Source of the DNA: DASSSY01 sp035708205
GTDB lineage: Bacteria > Bacteroidota > Bacteroidia > Chitinophagales > Chitinophagaceae
Assembly (NCBI GenBank): GCA_035708205.1
Contig: DASSSY010000004.1
Location: 186,001-250,000 of the forward strand
Direction of reading: 5' to 3'
Length of the DNA stretch: 64,000 bases
Shown: positions 52,314 through 60,637 of the stretch, in pieces
Layout: each line of letters opens with the position of its first letter
How positions within the stretch are numbered: position 1 is the stretch's first letter
Position numbers and translations under genes: made by a program
The notes under the pieces: generated by a model
The model's database searches: none
Told to the model about the DNA's origin: nothing
The model's input: only the letters and a program-made list of their open reading frames with translations

Positions 52314-53045
52314 ATGCTCCATTCATTTTTGTTGCAAATACAGTCCGGCATTGGCGACAGTGCGGTTGCCGATACCGTTGCCCGGGCCCATCAAGAGTTA
52401 ACTGCTACGGCCCAGGCGCCAGATCAGCTTTCTCTTTGGTTTCTGATTAAAGAAGGTGGTATCCTGATGATTCCATTGGGAATTTGCAGCATTCTGGCAG
52501 TCTATTACTTTGTAGAGCGCTATCTGGCCATCCGTAAGGCGGGTAAGACGCCCGATGATTTTATGCTGCGTATTAAAGAAAAAATTACGGAGGGTAATAT
52601 TACCGGCGCCCAGTCGCTTTGCAAGAATTATGAAGGTGCATTGCCCAAGATGATTGGCAAAGGCGTTAACCGGATCGGCAAGCCGATTGACCACATTGAA
52701 CGGTCCATGGAGAACGCCGGGAAGCTGGAAGTTTATAAGATGGAGAAAAACCTTGGCGCCCTGCATACTATTGCCGGCATTGCGCCGATGTTCGGATTTT
52801 TAGGGACTATTGCCGGGATGATTATCTTATTTTCCAATATTCAAAGAACCAACCAGTTTGAAATTGGCGTGATAGCAGGCGGGATTTATACCAAAATGGT
52901 CACTTCGGCGGTGGGCCTGATTATTGGCCTGGTGGCTTATGTTGCTTATCGCTATTTGAATGCCCAGATTGACAGGAATGTCAATAAGATGGAAACCGCC
53001 AGTACGGAGCTTTTGGATATCCTGCATGAGCCGGCGGCAGTGTAG
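52314..53045 (+). CDS. MotA/TolQ/ExbB proton channel family protein
   Basis: A 243-residue inner-membrane protein with three helices: about 46-66 (GGILMIPLGICSILAVYYFVE), about 147-170 and about 186-207. The family segment GIAPMFGFLGTIAGMIILFSNI and the ending MVTSAVGLIIGLVAY are clear. ExbB uses the proton gradient, together with ExbD, to energise TonB-dependent uptake. No exbD or tolR follows; the next genes read the other way. It may work with partners encoded elsewhere. Confidence 0.9.
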   Translation: MLHSFLLQIQSGIGDSAVADTVARAHQELTATAQAPDQLSLWFLIKEGGILMIPLGICSILAVYYFVERYLAIRKAGKTPDDFMLRIKEKITEGNITGAQSLCKNYEGALPKMIGKGVNRIGKPIDHIERSMENAGKLEVYKMEKNLGALHTIAGIAPMFGFLGTIAGMIILFSNIQRTNQFEIGVIAGGIYTKMVTSAVGLIIGLVAYVAYRYLNAQIDRNVNKMETASTELLDILHEPAAV

Positions 53046-53172
53046 GTTGTCATTACCGGATTCTCCGAATAATTCATGAGATCTTTTATATGCCCGCAAA
53101 AGATATGGTTTGTGGTCGGCCGTTTGCTATTAGCGATTGGCCCATGATCACTTCATAACCTTATGGCCTCAC

Positions 53173-53481
53173 TTAATCCACCAGGTCGATGGCGCTGCGC
53201 AGCTCGCTGAGCGTATGCTGGTCCCCCGCTTTTTGGGCTTGTTGCATTCCTTGCTCATAGATTTTTAGGGCGTCATGGGGCCGGCCCATTTGCTCCAATA
53301 ATTTCCCTAAAGGATAATAGCTGGCAATGTAGTCGGGAAATTCATCGAGAATAGCTTTAAAAAGCGCTTTAGCCTGCTCTTGCCGGCCTGTTTTGATGAG
53401 CTCTAAGGCCAGGGCATGCCGCAGGAAACAATCTTTCGGTTTATCTTTTAAGAATTCTTTGAGTTGTTCGATCCTGTTCAT
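53173..53481 (-). CDS. Small tetratricopeptide-repeat protein
   Basis: A 102-residue helical protein with about two TPR units: CFLRHALALELIKTGRQEQAKALF and then IASYYPLGKLLEQMGRPHDALKIYEQG, shown here in part. TPRs are protein-binding scaffolds. I start at the ATG at 53481 (MNRIEQLKEFLKDKP). It is the last of three minus-strand genes with the VWA protein and histidine kinase, 51 bases after the kinase stop, so it may be an operon partner. Confidence 0.82.
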   Translation of the reverse strand: MNRIEQLKEFLKDKPKDCFLRHALALELIKTGRQEQAKALFKAILDEFPDYIASYYPLGKLLEQMGRPHDALKIYEQGMQQAQKAGDQHTLSELRSAIDLVD

Positions 53482-53532
53482 AAGTGAAGTGATTTTAGCT
53501 AAAATACAGCCATGGAAGTTCAAAATTCGATG

Positions 53533-54501
53533 TTAGCCGGCTGGGAGATTGATCTCAAAGATGCTTCCCCGGGGCTCATTATCCCGGACGGAAATGGAGC
53601 CGTTAAACTGGTTGATGATCCTGGCGGTCAGGTAAAGCCCTAAGCCTGTTCCTTTGGTTTTTCGGGCATTTTCATTACCCACCCGGTAAAATTTTTTGAA
53701 AATCTTGGTTTTATCTTCATCCGGAATACCGATGCCCTGGTCCATAATTTTCAGGGATAACTGATCGTCGATCGGGTAAAGTTCAATCCTGATGGGTTGG
53801 TCCGACTGGCCGTATTTGACAGCGTTTTCTAAAAGATTGCTGACAACCAGGCGCCAGAGCAGAGCGTCTCCGTAAGTAAAGCAATCTTCGGCCAAATCCA
53901 TACTGATCGGCTCTTTTGTCCTGCCCTGCATGATGGTAACGGATTCCTGCACCAGGGTGGAAAAATTAATGCGTTCTGATCCCGGCTCAAAATGCCGGTC
54001 TTCCATTTGAGAGGCCAACAGCAAATTATTGCACAGGTCATCCAGCCGGTTGGCTTCCGTAATGCTCCGGTCGATAAGTGTTTTTTGGATACCTTCATCC
54101 AGTTTGCGTTTGCTGAGGGTTTGTAAATTCAGCTTGACGGCGGCTATCGGTGACTTCAGCTCATGGGTTATAGACAAAATGAAATTGGTTTGTTGCTGCG
54201 CCAGCCTGTTGCGGCTGCGGATAGTGGAATAGACGATGCCGGCGCCGAGGAGCATAACCAATAAAAAAGCGGTGCCTTCGCCGGTATATTGCCGCTTCCG
54301 GGCGTTCAGGCGTTGGTCGATTTTCTTTTTCCTGTAGCGGTATAATTCATATTGCCCAATGCTGTCCACGTGTTCCTGAAGGCTTTGGATTTCATTTTGA
54401 TAGATTTTCTCGCTTTGCTTATCCAGCGTATGCCCCCAAAACGCTATGGCCGCAATGATATAAGCCAACAGCAGAACATATATGACGGAAAGGAAGCGCA
54501 T
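53533..54501 (-). CDS. Sensor histidine kinase without an adjacent response regulator
   Basis: A 322-residue kinase. Helix 1 (about 5-21) and helix 2 (about 76-92) enclose a short, charged periplasmic stretch of some 55 residues. The HisKA dimer domain has the phosphoaccepting H112 in SITHELKSPIAAVKLNLQTL. The ATPase domain has NLLENAVKYG, DQGIGIPDED and KGTGLGLYL. The H-box resembles PorY-type kinases that control T9SS genes in Bacteroidota; that link is inference. It follows the VWA gene by 4 bases and precedes a TPR gene. No response regulator is in the window. Confidence 0.93.
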   Translation of the reverse strand: MRFLSVIYVLLLAYIIAAIAFWGHTLDKQSEKIYQNEIQSLQEHVDSIGQYELYRYRKKKIDQRLNARKRQYTGEGTAFLLVMLLGAGIVYSTIRSRNRLAQQQTNFILSITHELKSPIAAVKLNLQTLSKRKLDEGIQKTLIDRSITEANRLDDLCNNLLLASQMEDRHFEPGSERINFSTLVQESVTIMQGRTKEPISMDLAEDCFTYGDALLWRLVVSNLLENAVKYGQSDQPIRIELYPIDDQLSLKIMDQGIGIPDEDKTKIFKKFYRVGNENARKTKGTGLGLYLTARIINQFNGSISVRDNEPRGSIFEINLPAG

Positions 54502-54505
54502 GGTT

Positions 54506-56359
54506 TTAGTTGTCTAAGGTGACCTGAGTGGTTTTTTCACTTTTTATTTGAAAAGGCACGGTATGGGCGGTGTCGTATGGTTTGCGCGGGGATTTGAAAT
54601 ACCGGACCTGGTAAAAGCCGGGTAGTAAATCTACTTTTTGAATGGAAGGCCTCCCGGAAATTTTCATGGTCAGGAAAGGTACATATTCATTGCCCAGCTG
54701 GTACCAGAGTTGAATATCTTCCATCGGGCTGGAGTTAAGAATCTGGAATGTACCCGGTGTCGGAATGGTAATTATTTTGAGCTCATTAAAGTTCAGGTCA
54801 ATGTTGAATACGGATTTGGGAAGAGTATTGATCTCAACGTGGTAGTTAGCGGGCTCGTAGGGTAACATGGTATCGCATGGCTGGGTGGTTACGGCCCTGC
54901 TGGCACCGAAACGCTGACTCACATAGGCTTTAAATTCTTTAACCGGCTGATGGGGTTTAGTGGAATAGTCAAATGCCAATGAGGCCATGCCGGCTTTAAT
55001 ATAGACCCTGTTGGTCTTGTTGGCCGTGATGGCAATATGTACGGCTTTGGATTTGCTGCCCGGGATGATAATGTCGTAGACGCCGGCGGTCATAGGGATA
55101 GGGACGGGCTGGCTACCGGAAAGATTGCGGTAAATTTCTTTGATCTCTTTTCCGCTGGCGTTATCCATAAGCTTCATCAATGGCTCAGTATAGTAATATT
55201 TTCCTTTGCCATCGGTAAAATAAACTTCCATGGTTGTTTTCTCCGCGACGTCAGTTGCGGTATAGAACGGTACCGCTTCTACTGTATTGGAAGTTTTTTT
55301 TGCCGTTACTGCGGGCTGACCGGTATGTCGGTGCGTTGCTGGCCTGGGCTGTTCTTCTGGTGTGGGTTTGATAACCGGTTTGTCAGGTTCTTCCGGCAGA
55401 GGCAAGGTTATCGGTTTCCCGCTAAAAGCTACGGGTTTCAATGCCGGTAACGCATACAGAATGTTCGCCTTTCCGGGCCGGCGGATTTGGACAACCCGGT
55501 CTATTGGCTTGGGCAGGTTTAGTTGCTGTTTGGGACTTATATTTTCAGGCTCCGGGGTCAGGGGCGTTACCGGCAGCGGTTTGCTTGTCATTGGATGAGT
55601 TGTTAGCACCGGTGGCTTAGGTTGTTCCGTTTTCCGGGGGGAGACATTCCGGACGGTTGCGGCTTTTATGGCAAGGACTTTCCGGTTTTCGCCGATGATT
55701 TTATGCACCGCGGGGCCAATTTCTTTTTCGTTGGCCACCGTCAGCACTTTCCCCAGGCAATTATATTCATCGCGAATGGGCTGATAGTCTACCAGGGTCA
55801 GGATATAAGGGGTAAAACTGATTTTTTTGCTTAAAAGATTCTGAACTGTGGCACAAATGTCACCACCGCAGCTTTCGCCGCCATCGGTAATCAGGATAAT
55901 GCTGTACGCATATTGGTCATCTTGTATAAAATCATTTTCGGCGGCTTCCTGGAGGGATAAGGCGATAGGGGAAAATCCCCTGGGCCGAAGGTCTGTCAGG
56001 CGGGCCTGTATCTGGCCTTTATTTTGAAAGGCGAAAGGTACTTCTAATTTTGTGTCATAACAATTGCTGTCTTTTGCCGGGTATTGCTCGCCAAAAGCCC
56101 GCAGCCCGAAAGAAACCGATGGGTTAACGGCATAAATACTGTCCATAATGGACAATATAATTCCCGAAGCGGCTTCAAACCGGCTTTCCTGTTTTTGCCA
56201 GGTGTTGGACATGCTGCCTGAGGCATCCAGCAGGAAAAGAATCCTTGCCGGCTTTGGGCCCTGTGCATCGCTTTGTTTTGGCACGATGCTGCAGCAAAAT
56301 ACGGTTATTAATACCAGTGAAAACCGTCGTAATAGGGTAAACAATGAGCTTGAAATCAT
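54506..56359 (-). CDS. Exported von Willebrand factor A domain protein
   Basis: A 617-residue protein. Signal peptide about 1-33 (ending SDAQ), then a VWA domain at about 38-215 with the metal-ion motif DASGSMS at 45-51 and LITDGGES further on. A proline-rich spacer follows at about 240-360, then beta-rich domains to residue 617 with no family that I recognise. The metal site suggests ligand or partner binding in the periplasm or on the surface. The gene overlaps nothing but stands 4 bases from the kinase, so the two are co-expressed. An ATG three codons upstream is an alternative start. Confidence 0.8.
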   Translation of the reverse strand: MISSSLFTLLRRFSLVLITVFCCSIVPKQSDAQGPKPARILFLLDASGSMSNTWQKQESRFEAASGIILSIMDSIYAVNPSVSFGLRAFGEQYPAKDSNCYDTKLEVPFAFQNKGQIQARLTDLRPRGFSPIALSLQEAAENDFIQDDQYAYSIILITDGGESCGGDICATVQNLLSKKISFTPYILTLVDYQPIRDEYNCLGKVLTVANEKEIGPAVHKIIGENRKVLAIKAATVRNVSPRKTEQPKPPVLTTHPMTSKPLPVTPLTPEPENISPKQQLNLPKPIDRVVQIRRPGKANILYALPALKPVAFSGKPITLPLPEEPDKPVIKPTPEEQPRPATHRHTGQPAVTAKKTSNTVEAVPFYTATDVAEKTTMEVYFTDGKGKYYYTEPLMKLMDNASGKEIKEIYRNLSGSQPVPIPMTAGVYDIIIPGSKSKAVHIAITANKTNRVYIKAGMASLAFDYSTKPHQPVKEFKAYVSQRFGASRAVTTQPCDTMLPYEPANYHVEINTLPKSVFNIDLNFNELKIITIPTPGTFQILNSSPMEDIQLWYQLGNEYVPFLTMKISGRPSIQKVDLLPGFYQVRYFKSPRKPYDTAHTVPFQIKSEKTTQVTLDN

Positions 56360-56432
56360 ATAAAACATGATATGCCTGATAATGGGCAAAGGTGGGTAAA
56401 AGTAAATTAAAATGCTGAGTTTTAAAAAAGCC

Positions 56433-56440
56433 TACCTTTG
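56433..56440 (+). promoter_or_regulatory. -7 promoter box of recR
   Basis: TACCTTTG lies 21 bases before the recR ATG at 56462. The upstream TTG at 56438 overlaps this box and so is not the start. Confidence 0.5.
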
Positions 56441-56461
56441 CTTAAAACCTTAAAAGAGATC

Positions 56462-57085
56462 ATGATTTTTTCTTCCAAGCTGATTGAAGATGCTGTCGCC
56501 GCTTTTTGTCAATTGCCGGGCATTGGTAAGAAAACCGCTTTGCGGATGGTGTTGCATTTGTTGAAAGAAGAAAAGGAACGGGTAGGCAATTTTACCCAAG
56601 CCGTTGCCCGGATGCGTGACGAGGTTGCTTTTTGCCCCCGATGCAATAACGTTTCCGATGGCGGGTTATGTGCTGTTTGCTGCAACCCGGGTAGAATTAA
56701 AAGCCAGGTATGTGTGGTGGAAAGCATCCGTGATGTTATTTCTATTGAAAGTACACAACAATACAACGGCTTGTATCATGTCTTGGGGGGATTGTTATCG
56801 CCATTAGAAGGTATTGGCCCGGAGCAGCTGATGCTGGATAACCTTTTGAAGCGAGTGGCGGAAGGCTCGGTTGAAGAAATGATTATGGCGCTTAGTCCCA
56901 CGATAGAAGGCGATACGACCGTTTATTATATCAGCCGCCAGCTGAAAAACATGCCGGTTCGGATAACCGGTATTGCCCGTGGTATCTCTTTTGGCGGCGA
57001 CCTGGAATATACGGATGAGCTGACTTTAGGGCGGGCAATAGCAAAAAGGCTGCCGGTAGAACATTATGTTAATATGCCGGGTTAG
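56462..57085 (+). CDS. recR: Recombination protein RecR
   Basis: A 207-residue DNA-binding protein of the RecFOR pathway, which loads RecA at gaps. The helix-hairpin-helix is LPGIGKKTALRMVLHLL, the four-cysteine zinc finger spans CPRCNNVSDGGLCAVCC, and the Toprim fold has VCVVESIRDVISIE. C-terminal landmarks (ITGIARGISFGGDLEYTDE) are intact. It has its own promoter and is upstream of a T9SS-secreted protein gene, from which 94 bases separate it. Confidence 0.97.
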   Translation: MIFSSKLIEDAVAAFCQLPGIGKKTALRMVLHLLKEEKERVGNFTQAVARMRDEVAFCPRCNNVSDGGLCAVCCNPGRIKSQVCVVESIRDVISIESTQQYNGLYHVLGGLLSPLEGIGPEQLMLDNLLKRVAEGSVEEMIMALSPTIEGDTTVYYISRQLKNMPVRITGIARGISFGGDLEYTDELTLGRAIAKRLPVEHYVNMPG

Positions 57086-57179
57086 TTTAGTTTTTAGAAA
57101 ACCGAGGTTAATTTTTGCTAATTTCAAAATTTAATTTAACTTAGCACCCAAACGATTTATCACTTAAAAAAACTGATTT

Positions 57180-58028
57180 ATGAAACGTATTTACCTAACC
57201 CTTGGCGTATTGATGGCCTTCGGCATGAGCGCTTTTGCTCAGAATGCCGATTTGGCGGCCTATGTTGACTTTACTCAATTTGAATGCCTTAATGCCGGTG
57301 ATACCATTCAGCCTTATGATACCGTAACCACCGCTCCTTACGGCATCTGGGGGGCCGTTAACCTGGGACCGGATGCTATTGATTCAAACGAAACCGTTTG
57401 GATGTCCACACCAATGAACCAAATTATCGATAGCGGTTTGTATTTCTCAGGATATTACACCGAATATGCGGCAGCAAACGAATGGCTTCGTCCTATCTCT
57501 TATTTGTCAGTTGACTCTATCAATTCTTTACTAGATATTGATGCCTGGGAAAACGATACTAACCGTTATTACATTAACCTGATTGTTCCGAAAGAACATT
57601 TTGTTGAAGGTCAACAGTATGGCTTCTTTGTATTTGTTAAAGGTGTTGGCGATGATTTTAATAGCCCGGATAATTTAGATACCAGCCGCACTAACAATAA
57701 TGCTTATGTAGCCATTACCTGGCATTGTGAAGATCCTAATGGTATTCGCGGCATGTTGGATGAAGCTTCCAGAAATATTAACATTTTCCCGAACCCGGCA
57801 CAAAATGACCTGCATTTCAAGTATGGCTTTATCGGCCGGACAGACAATGCCGTTGCCAGGGTTATTGATATGACCGGTCGTGTTATCCTGACTAAGAATT
57901 TGGGAAAACATCATTTCGGTACTGAAGAATTCAGCATGGATATCTCTTCCCTGCGTGCAGGCAACTACTTACTGGAACTTTCTACCGGATATGTGAATGC
58001 CGTTGGTAAGTTTACCGTAACGAAATAA
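57180..58028 (+). CDS. Secreted protein with type A T9SS sorting domain (paralogue of 27216-28073)
   Basis: A 282-residue protein. Signal peptide 1-21 (SAFAQ), a cargo region to about 195 that is unknown to me, and a C-terminal sorting domain starting FPNPAQNDLHFKYGF, with VARVIDMTGRVI and the ending NAVGKFTVTK. It is plainly a duplicate of the protein at 27 kb: signal peptide (MKRIYLTLG), ECLNAG, SVDSINSLLDID, SPDNLD and the whole sorting domain are shared, while the middle differs. It should be exported through the T9SS. A strong terminator follows. Its function is unknown. Confidence 0.88.
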   Translation: MKRIYLTLGVLMAFGMSAFAQNADLAAYVDFTQFECLNAGDTIQPYDTVTTAPYGIWGAVNLGPDAIDSNETVWMSTPMNQIIDSGLYFSGYYTEYAAANEWLRPISYLSVDSINSLLDIDAWENDTNRYYINLIVPKEHFVEGQQYGFFVFVKGVGDDFNSPDNLDTSRTNNNAYVAITWHCEDPNGIRGMLDEASRNINIFPNPAQNDLHFKYGFIGRTDNAVARVIDMTGRVILTKNLGKHHFGTEEFSMDISSLRAGNYLLELSTGYVNAVGKFTVTK

Positions 58029-58055
58029 TTTTTCCAGTATAGGAAATTACTTATT

Positions 58056-58096
58056 AAAAAAGGAGGGCGGACAAAAATGTCCGCCCTCCTTTTTTA
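58056..58096 (+). terminator. Terminator of the T9SS protein gene at 57 kb
   Basis: AAAAAAGGAGGGCGGACA and TGTCCGCCCTCCTTTTTT form an almost perfect long stem around a short A-rich loop, about 28 bases after the stop. Confidence 0.92.
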
Positions 58097-58156
58097 ATAA
58101 TTGGTTCAATTTTTACAGGATTAGAGATAAATCTTAAGGTTTTATAAGCAAAAATT

Positions 58157-58189
58157 CTTGCCCGACACTTTCGCATTTGCCTATCTTTG
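58157..58189 (+). promoter_or_regulatory. Promoter of the gene at 58211
   Basis: TTCTTG ends at 58160 and TATCTTTG lies at 58182-58189, with about 21 bases between. The -7 box ends 21 bases before the ATG and rules out an in-frame upstream TTG at 58187. Confidence 0.6.
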
Positions 58190-58210
58190 CCCCTTAGTAA
58201 GTTGTTGATT

Positions 58211-59035
58211 ATGAAAAAAGTACCTGCTTTAATGCTAATCCTGGGGCTTATTGGTTTTCATTTTTCCGCTAATGCCCAGCTCTTAAACAGGATTGTCAAT
58301 CATGCCGCCGATAAGGTCGATGAGAAAATTGACAAGGCCCTCGATAAGGCCGCTGAAAAGCCCGGTAGCCAACAAGACCAGGCACAAATGTCAACAGTGC
58401 AAAACGCACGGCCGCATGTTCTTCAGGCGCAAAATGTTTATGATTTTGTTGCCGGGAACCAGGTTATCTTTAAGGATAATTTTGACCGGGATAGCCTGGA
58501 AACCTTTCCTCGTCAATGGAAAACAAATGGTTCGGGTTCTGTGGTTACGGTTTCCGGGATTCCCGGAAGATGGTTCCTGCTCAACCCCGATGCCACCTTT
58601 AAGCCGGATTCATTGTTAAGCCCGCCCGATCATTTTACAGTTGAATTTGATGTGCTGGCGCTTTGCGACAAAGTAGATGACCTGTCGCCCCTTATTTTTG
58701 GCTTTGACGGCGATAATAGTGTCGGCTCTTATGAAACCCAGGGCTCTGCAAACGTATCGTTGCTGTACTTTAATGAGAATGAATATACGGCCTACAGTAC
58801 AGGCCTGGATAAATACTACAGCGGCAATTACACTTTTGAAAATACCGTGAACCAACCTATGCATGTTGCCATTCGGGTAAATGACGCACATATGGCTGTT
58901 TATCTGGACAAAACCAAAATCTTGGATGCGGATATGTTTTTGGCTGACGCCCGGAAATATTTTTTCATCAGCGCACCGATGAACTACGATCATGGCGCTC
59001 AATTGCTGATCGGGAATGTGCGGATAGCCAAATAA
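58211..59035 (+). CDS. Exported protein resembling the N-terminal domain of Bacteroidota OmpA-family proteins
   Basis: A 274-residue protein. Signal peptide 1-22 (SANAQ), then a charged helical repeat-like stretch (about 28-55: AADKVDEKIDKALDKAAEK), then a beta-rich domain, about 85-274, starting FKDNFDRDSLETFPRQWKTNGSG. This layout is what I know from the N-terminal half of larger OmpA-like proteins in Bacteroidota, where a concanavalin-like domain precedes the peptidoglycan-binding part. Here the OmpA part is absent and the gene ends with a normal terminator, so it is a short family form rather than a visible truncation. Confidence 0.65.
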   Translation: MKKVPALMLILGLIGFHFSANAQLLNRIVNHAADKVDEKIDKALDKAAEKPGSQQDQAQMSTVQNARPHVLQAQNVYDFVAGNQVIFKDNFDRDSLETFPRQWKTNGSGSVVTVSGIPGRWFLLNPDATFKPDSLLSPPDHFTVEFDVLALCDKVDDLSPLIFGFDGDNSVGSYETQGSANVSLLYFNENEYTAYSTGLDKYYSGNYTFENTVNQPMHVAIRVNDAHMAVYLDKTKILDADMFLADARKYFFISAPMNYDHGAQLLIGNVRIAK

Positions 59036-59065
59036 ACACCTTTCTAAAAGTAAAGCAAAGCAATA

Positions 59066-59098
59066 AAAGGCTTTCCGTGATTTGGAAAAGCCTTTCTT
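59066..59098 (+). terminator. Terminator after the gene ending at 59035
   Basis: AAAGGCTTTCC (59066-59076) pairs with GGAAAAGCCTTT (59084-59095) with one bulge, followed by CTTTA. Confidence 0.7.
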
Positions 59099-59205
59099 TA
59101 AGACTTATAACTGACATGGCTTTGTGGTTGGTGGAACACGCAACCATAGGAGGAGAGAGGTAAATTTCAACTATGCCAAAATAAATGCCTGAATAGTGTA
59201 ATTAT

Positions 59206-59438
59206 TTACTGATGATTGCTTTTTTGCTGTAGCGTATCAACGTCAACAAAGGCGTATTGAATATTTTTGGTCCCGGTGGTTTCCGGACCGGTACGTTGTA
59301 TATCCATAATACCGTCTTTCCGCCGTTGGGTGCCGGGCAGGCCAAAGTCATTATTGACGGAGCCGTTTTGTCCGAAGGCAGGCAGTAGGAGGGATAATAA
59401 AAGCAACAAACATCAGCATGTATATTTATTCTTTTCAT
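59206..59438 (-). pseudogene. Possible small secreted protein, frame damaged at its N terminus
   Basis: In the 467-base gap 59036-59502, the minus strand has an ATG at 59438 (MKRINIHADV) in one frame. A typical signal-peptide core, LLLLLSLLLPAFGQ, starts at 59409 in another frame and runs on to a stop at 59206 (about 67 codons, ending TLQQKSNHQ). No ATG opens the second frame. One or two indels near 59410 would join them into a small exported protein. It could instead use the TTG at 59409, or be chance. I recognise no family. Confidence 0.35.
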
Positions 59439-59502
59439 AATAAAAGTTTTACAAATCGATACTGAATGTTATTAATTTAATCATTTTTGAATAATAGTGA
59501 AA

Positions 59503-60540
59503 TTACTGCACCATTCCCAATTTTTCCATTTTTCCTACCATATCTTCTAAGGTCTGTAGTAATGGGCGATAGCTAAGCTGAAGTGATGCCCGGCTTTTGG
59601 TGGTATTGAATTGCAACGGGTAGCCCACGTTGCGGCGCACAAATCTCCGGTTCAGCCCGAAGAGAGGGGCCAAGAGGCTGATGAGGAATTTGGGGACTTT
59701 GCGGACGGGCAGGGGATATTTTTTTCCGTAAATGCTTTTGAGCTGTTGGGCCAAATCATATAAGGAACAAACTTCGGCGGAAAGGATGTACCGGCCTTCC
59801 ACATGATCGTTTTCCATGGCCAGTATGTGTGCCTGTGCCACATCCCGCACATCCACGAAGCCGAATTTCAGATCCGGAATCCCTGTTTTGTATTTGCCAC
59901 CCAGGAGTGCTTTCATCAGCGTCAGGCTCTCGGAACCGGAGCGGCTGTTGAGGGGCGGTCCCATCACAAATGCCGGATTAATGGCCACCAACTGCCATTG
60001 AGTTTGGGCTTCTGCCAGTTGCCAGGCTGCTTTTTCCGCCAATACCTTTGAAAACGAATAAGGCTGATGATTTAAAGAGCTGGTGGTATTGAACTGGTTT
60101 TCGCTGAATTCGGACAGCTTTTGTGCGCTCATGTCGATATTGTCGCCATGAACGGCGGCCACGCTTGAGGTCAGAATAACCTTTTGCACACTACCAGAGC
60201 CGGTAGCGGCATTCAGGACATTGGCCGTGCCTTTAAGCGCCGGGTCAATCAATTCCCTTTGGGCGTCTTTAAAGTGAAGTGTAAAAGGCGAAGCCGTATG
60301 AATAACATATTGCGCGCCGCGGGCGGCATCGTTGAATGATCCTTCGGCCAGCAGATCGGCTTCCCAAAGTTCTAAATGTCCCGGAGTTCCGGCTTCAATA
60401 TCCAGCAAGTGGCGCACTTTGGATATATTGCTTTTGTTTCTTATGGCTGCACGGACGGTATAGCCTTTTTCCAAAAGCGCCCTGACAATCCATGATCCTA
60501 CATAGCCGGTGCCGCCGGTAACCATTACGATTGATCCCAT
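59503..60540 (-). CDS. Extended short-chain dehydrogenase, dihydroflavonol-4-reductase type
   Basis: A 345-residue NAD(P)-dependent oxidoreductase. The nucleotide-binding motif is VTGGTGYVGSWIVRALLEKG at the N terminus. VILTSSVAAV is followed by the catalytic YSFSK (Y-x-x-x-K) with the preceding serine. NPAFVMGPPL and GRYILS complete the extended-SDR pattern. Members reduce aldehydes or ketones, or epimerise sugars; the substrate here is unknown. It stands alone, divergent from the flippase gene. Confidence 0.88.
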   Translation of the reverse strand: MGSIVMVTGGTGYVGSWIVRALLEKGYTVRAAIRNKSNISKVRHLLDIEAGTPGHLELWEADLLAEGSFNDAARGAQYVIHTASPFTLHFKDAQRELIDPALKGTANVLNAATGSGSVQKVILTSSVAAVHGDNIDMSAQKLSEFSENQFNTTSSLNHQPYSFSKVLAEKAAWQLAEAQTQWQLVAINPAFVMGPPLNSRSGSESLTLMKALLGGKYKTGIPDLKFGFVDVRDVAQAHILAMENDHVEGRYILSAEVCSLYDLAQQLKSIYGKKYPLPVRKVPKFLISLLAPLFGLNRRFVRRNVGYPLQFNTTKSRASLQLSYRPLLQTLEDMVGKMEKLGMVQ

Positions 60541-60637
60541 TTGAGCAGGTATTAGTCCTTTTCAAAGATAAGCAATTACCCTTTGTGTGCTGGCCATTTC
60601 TTATTAAATATTACATTTGTGGCTTAATTTTTTAGCA

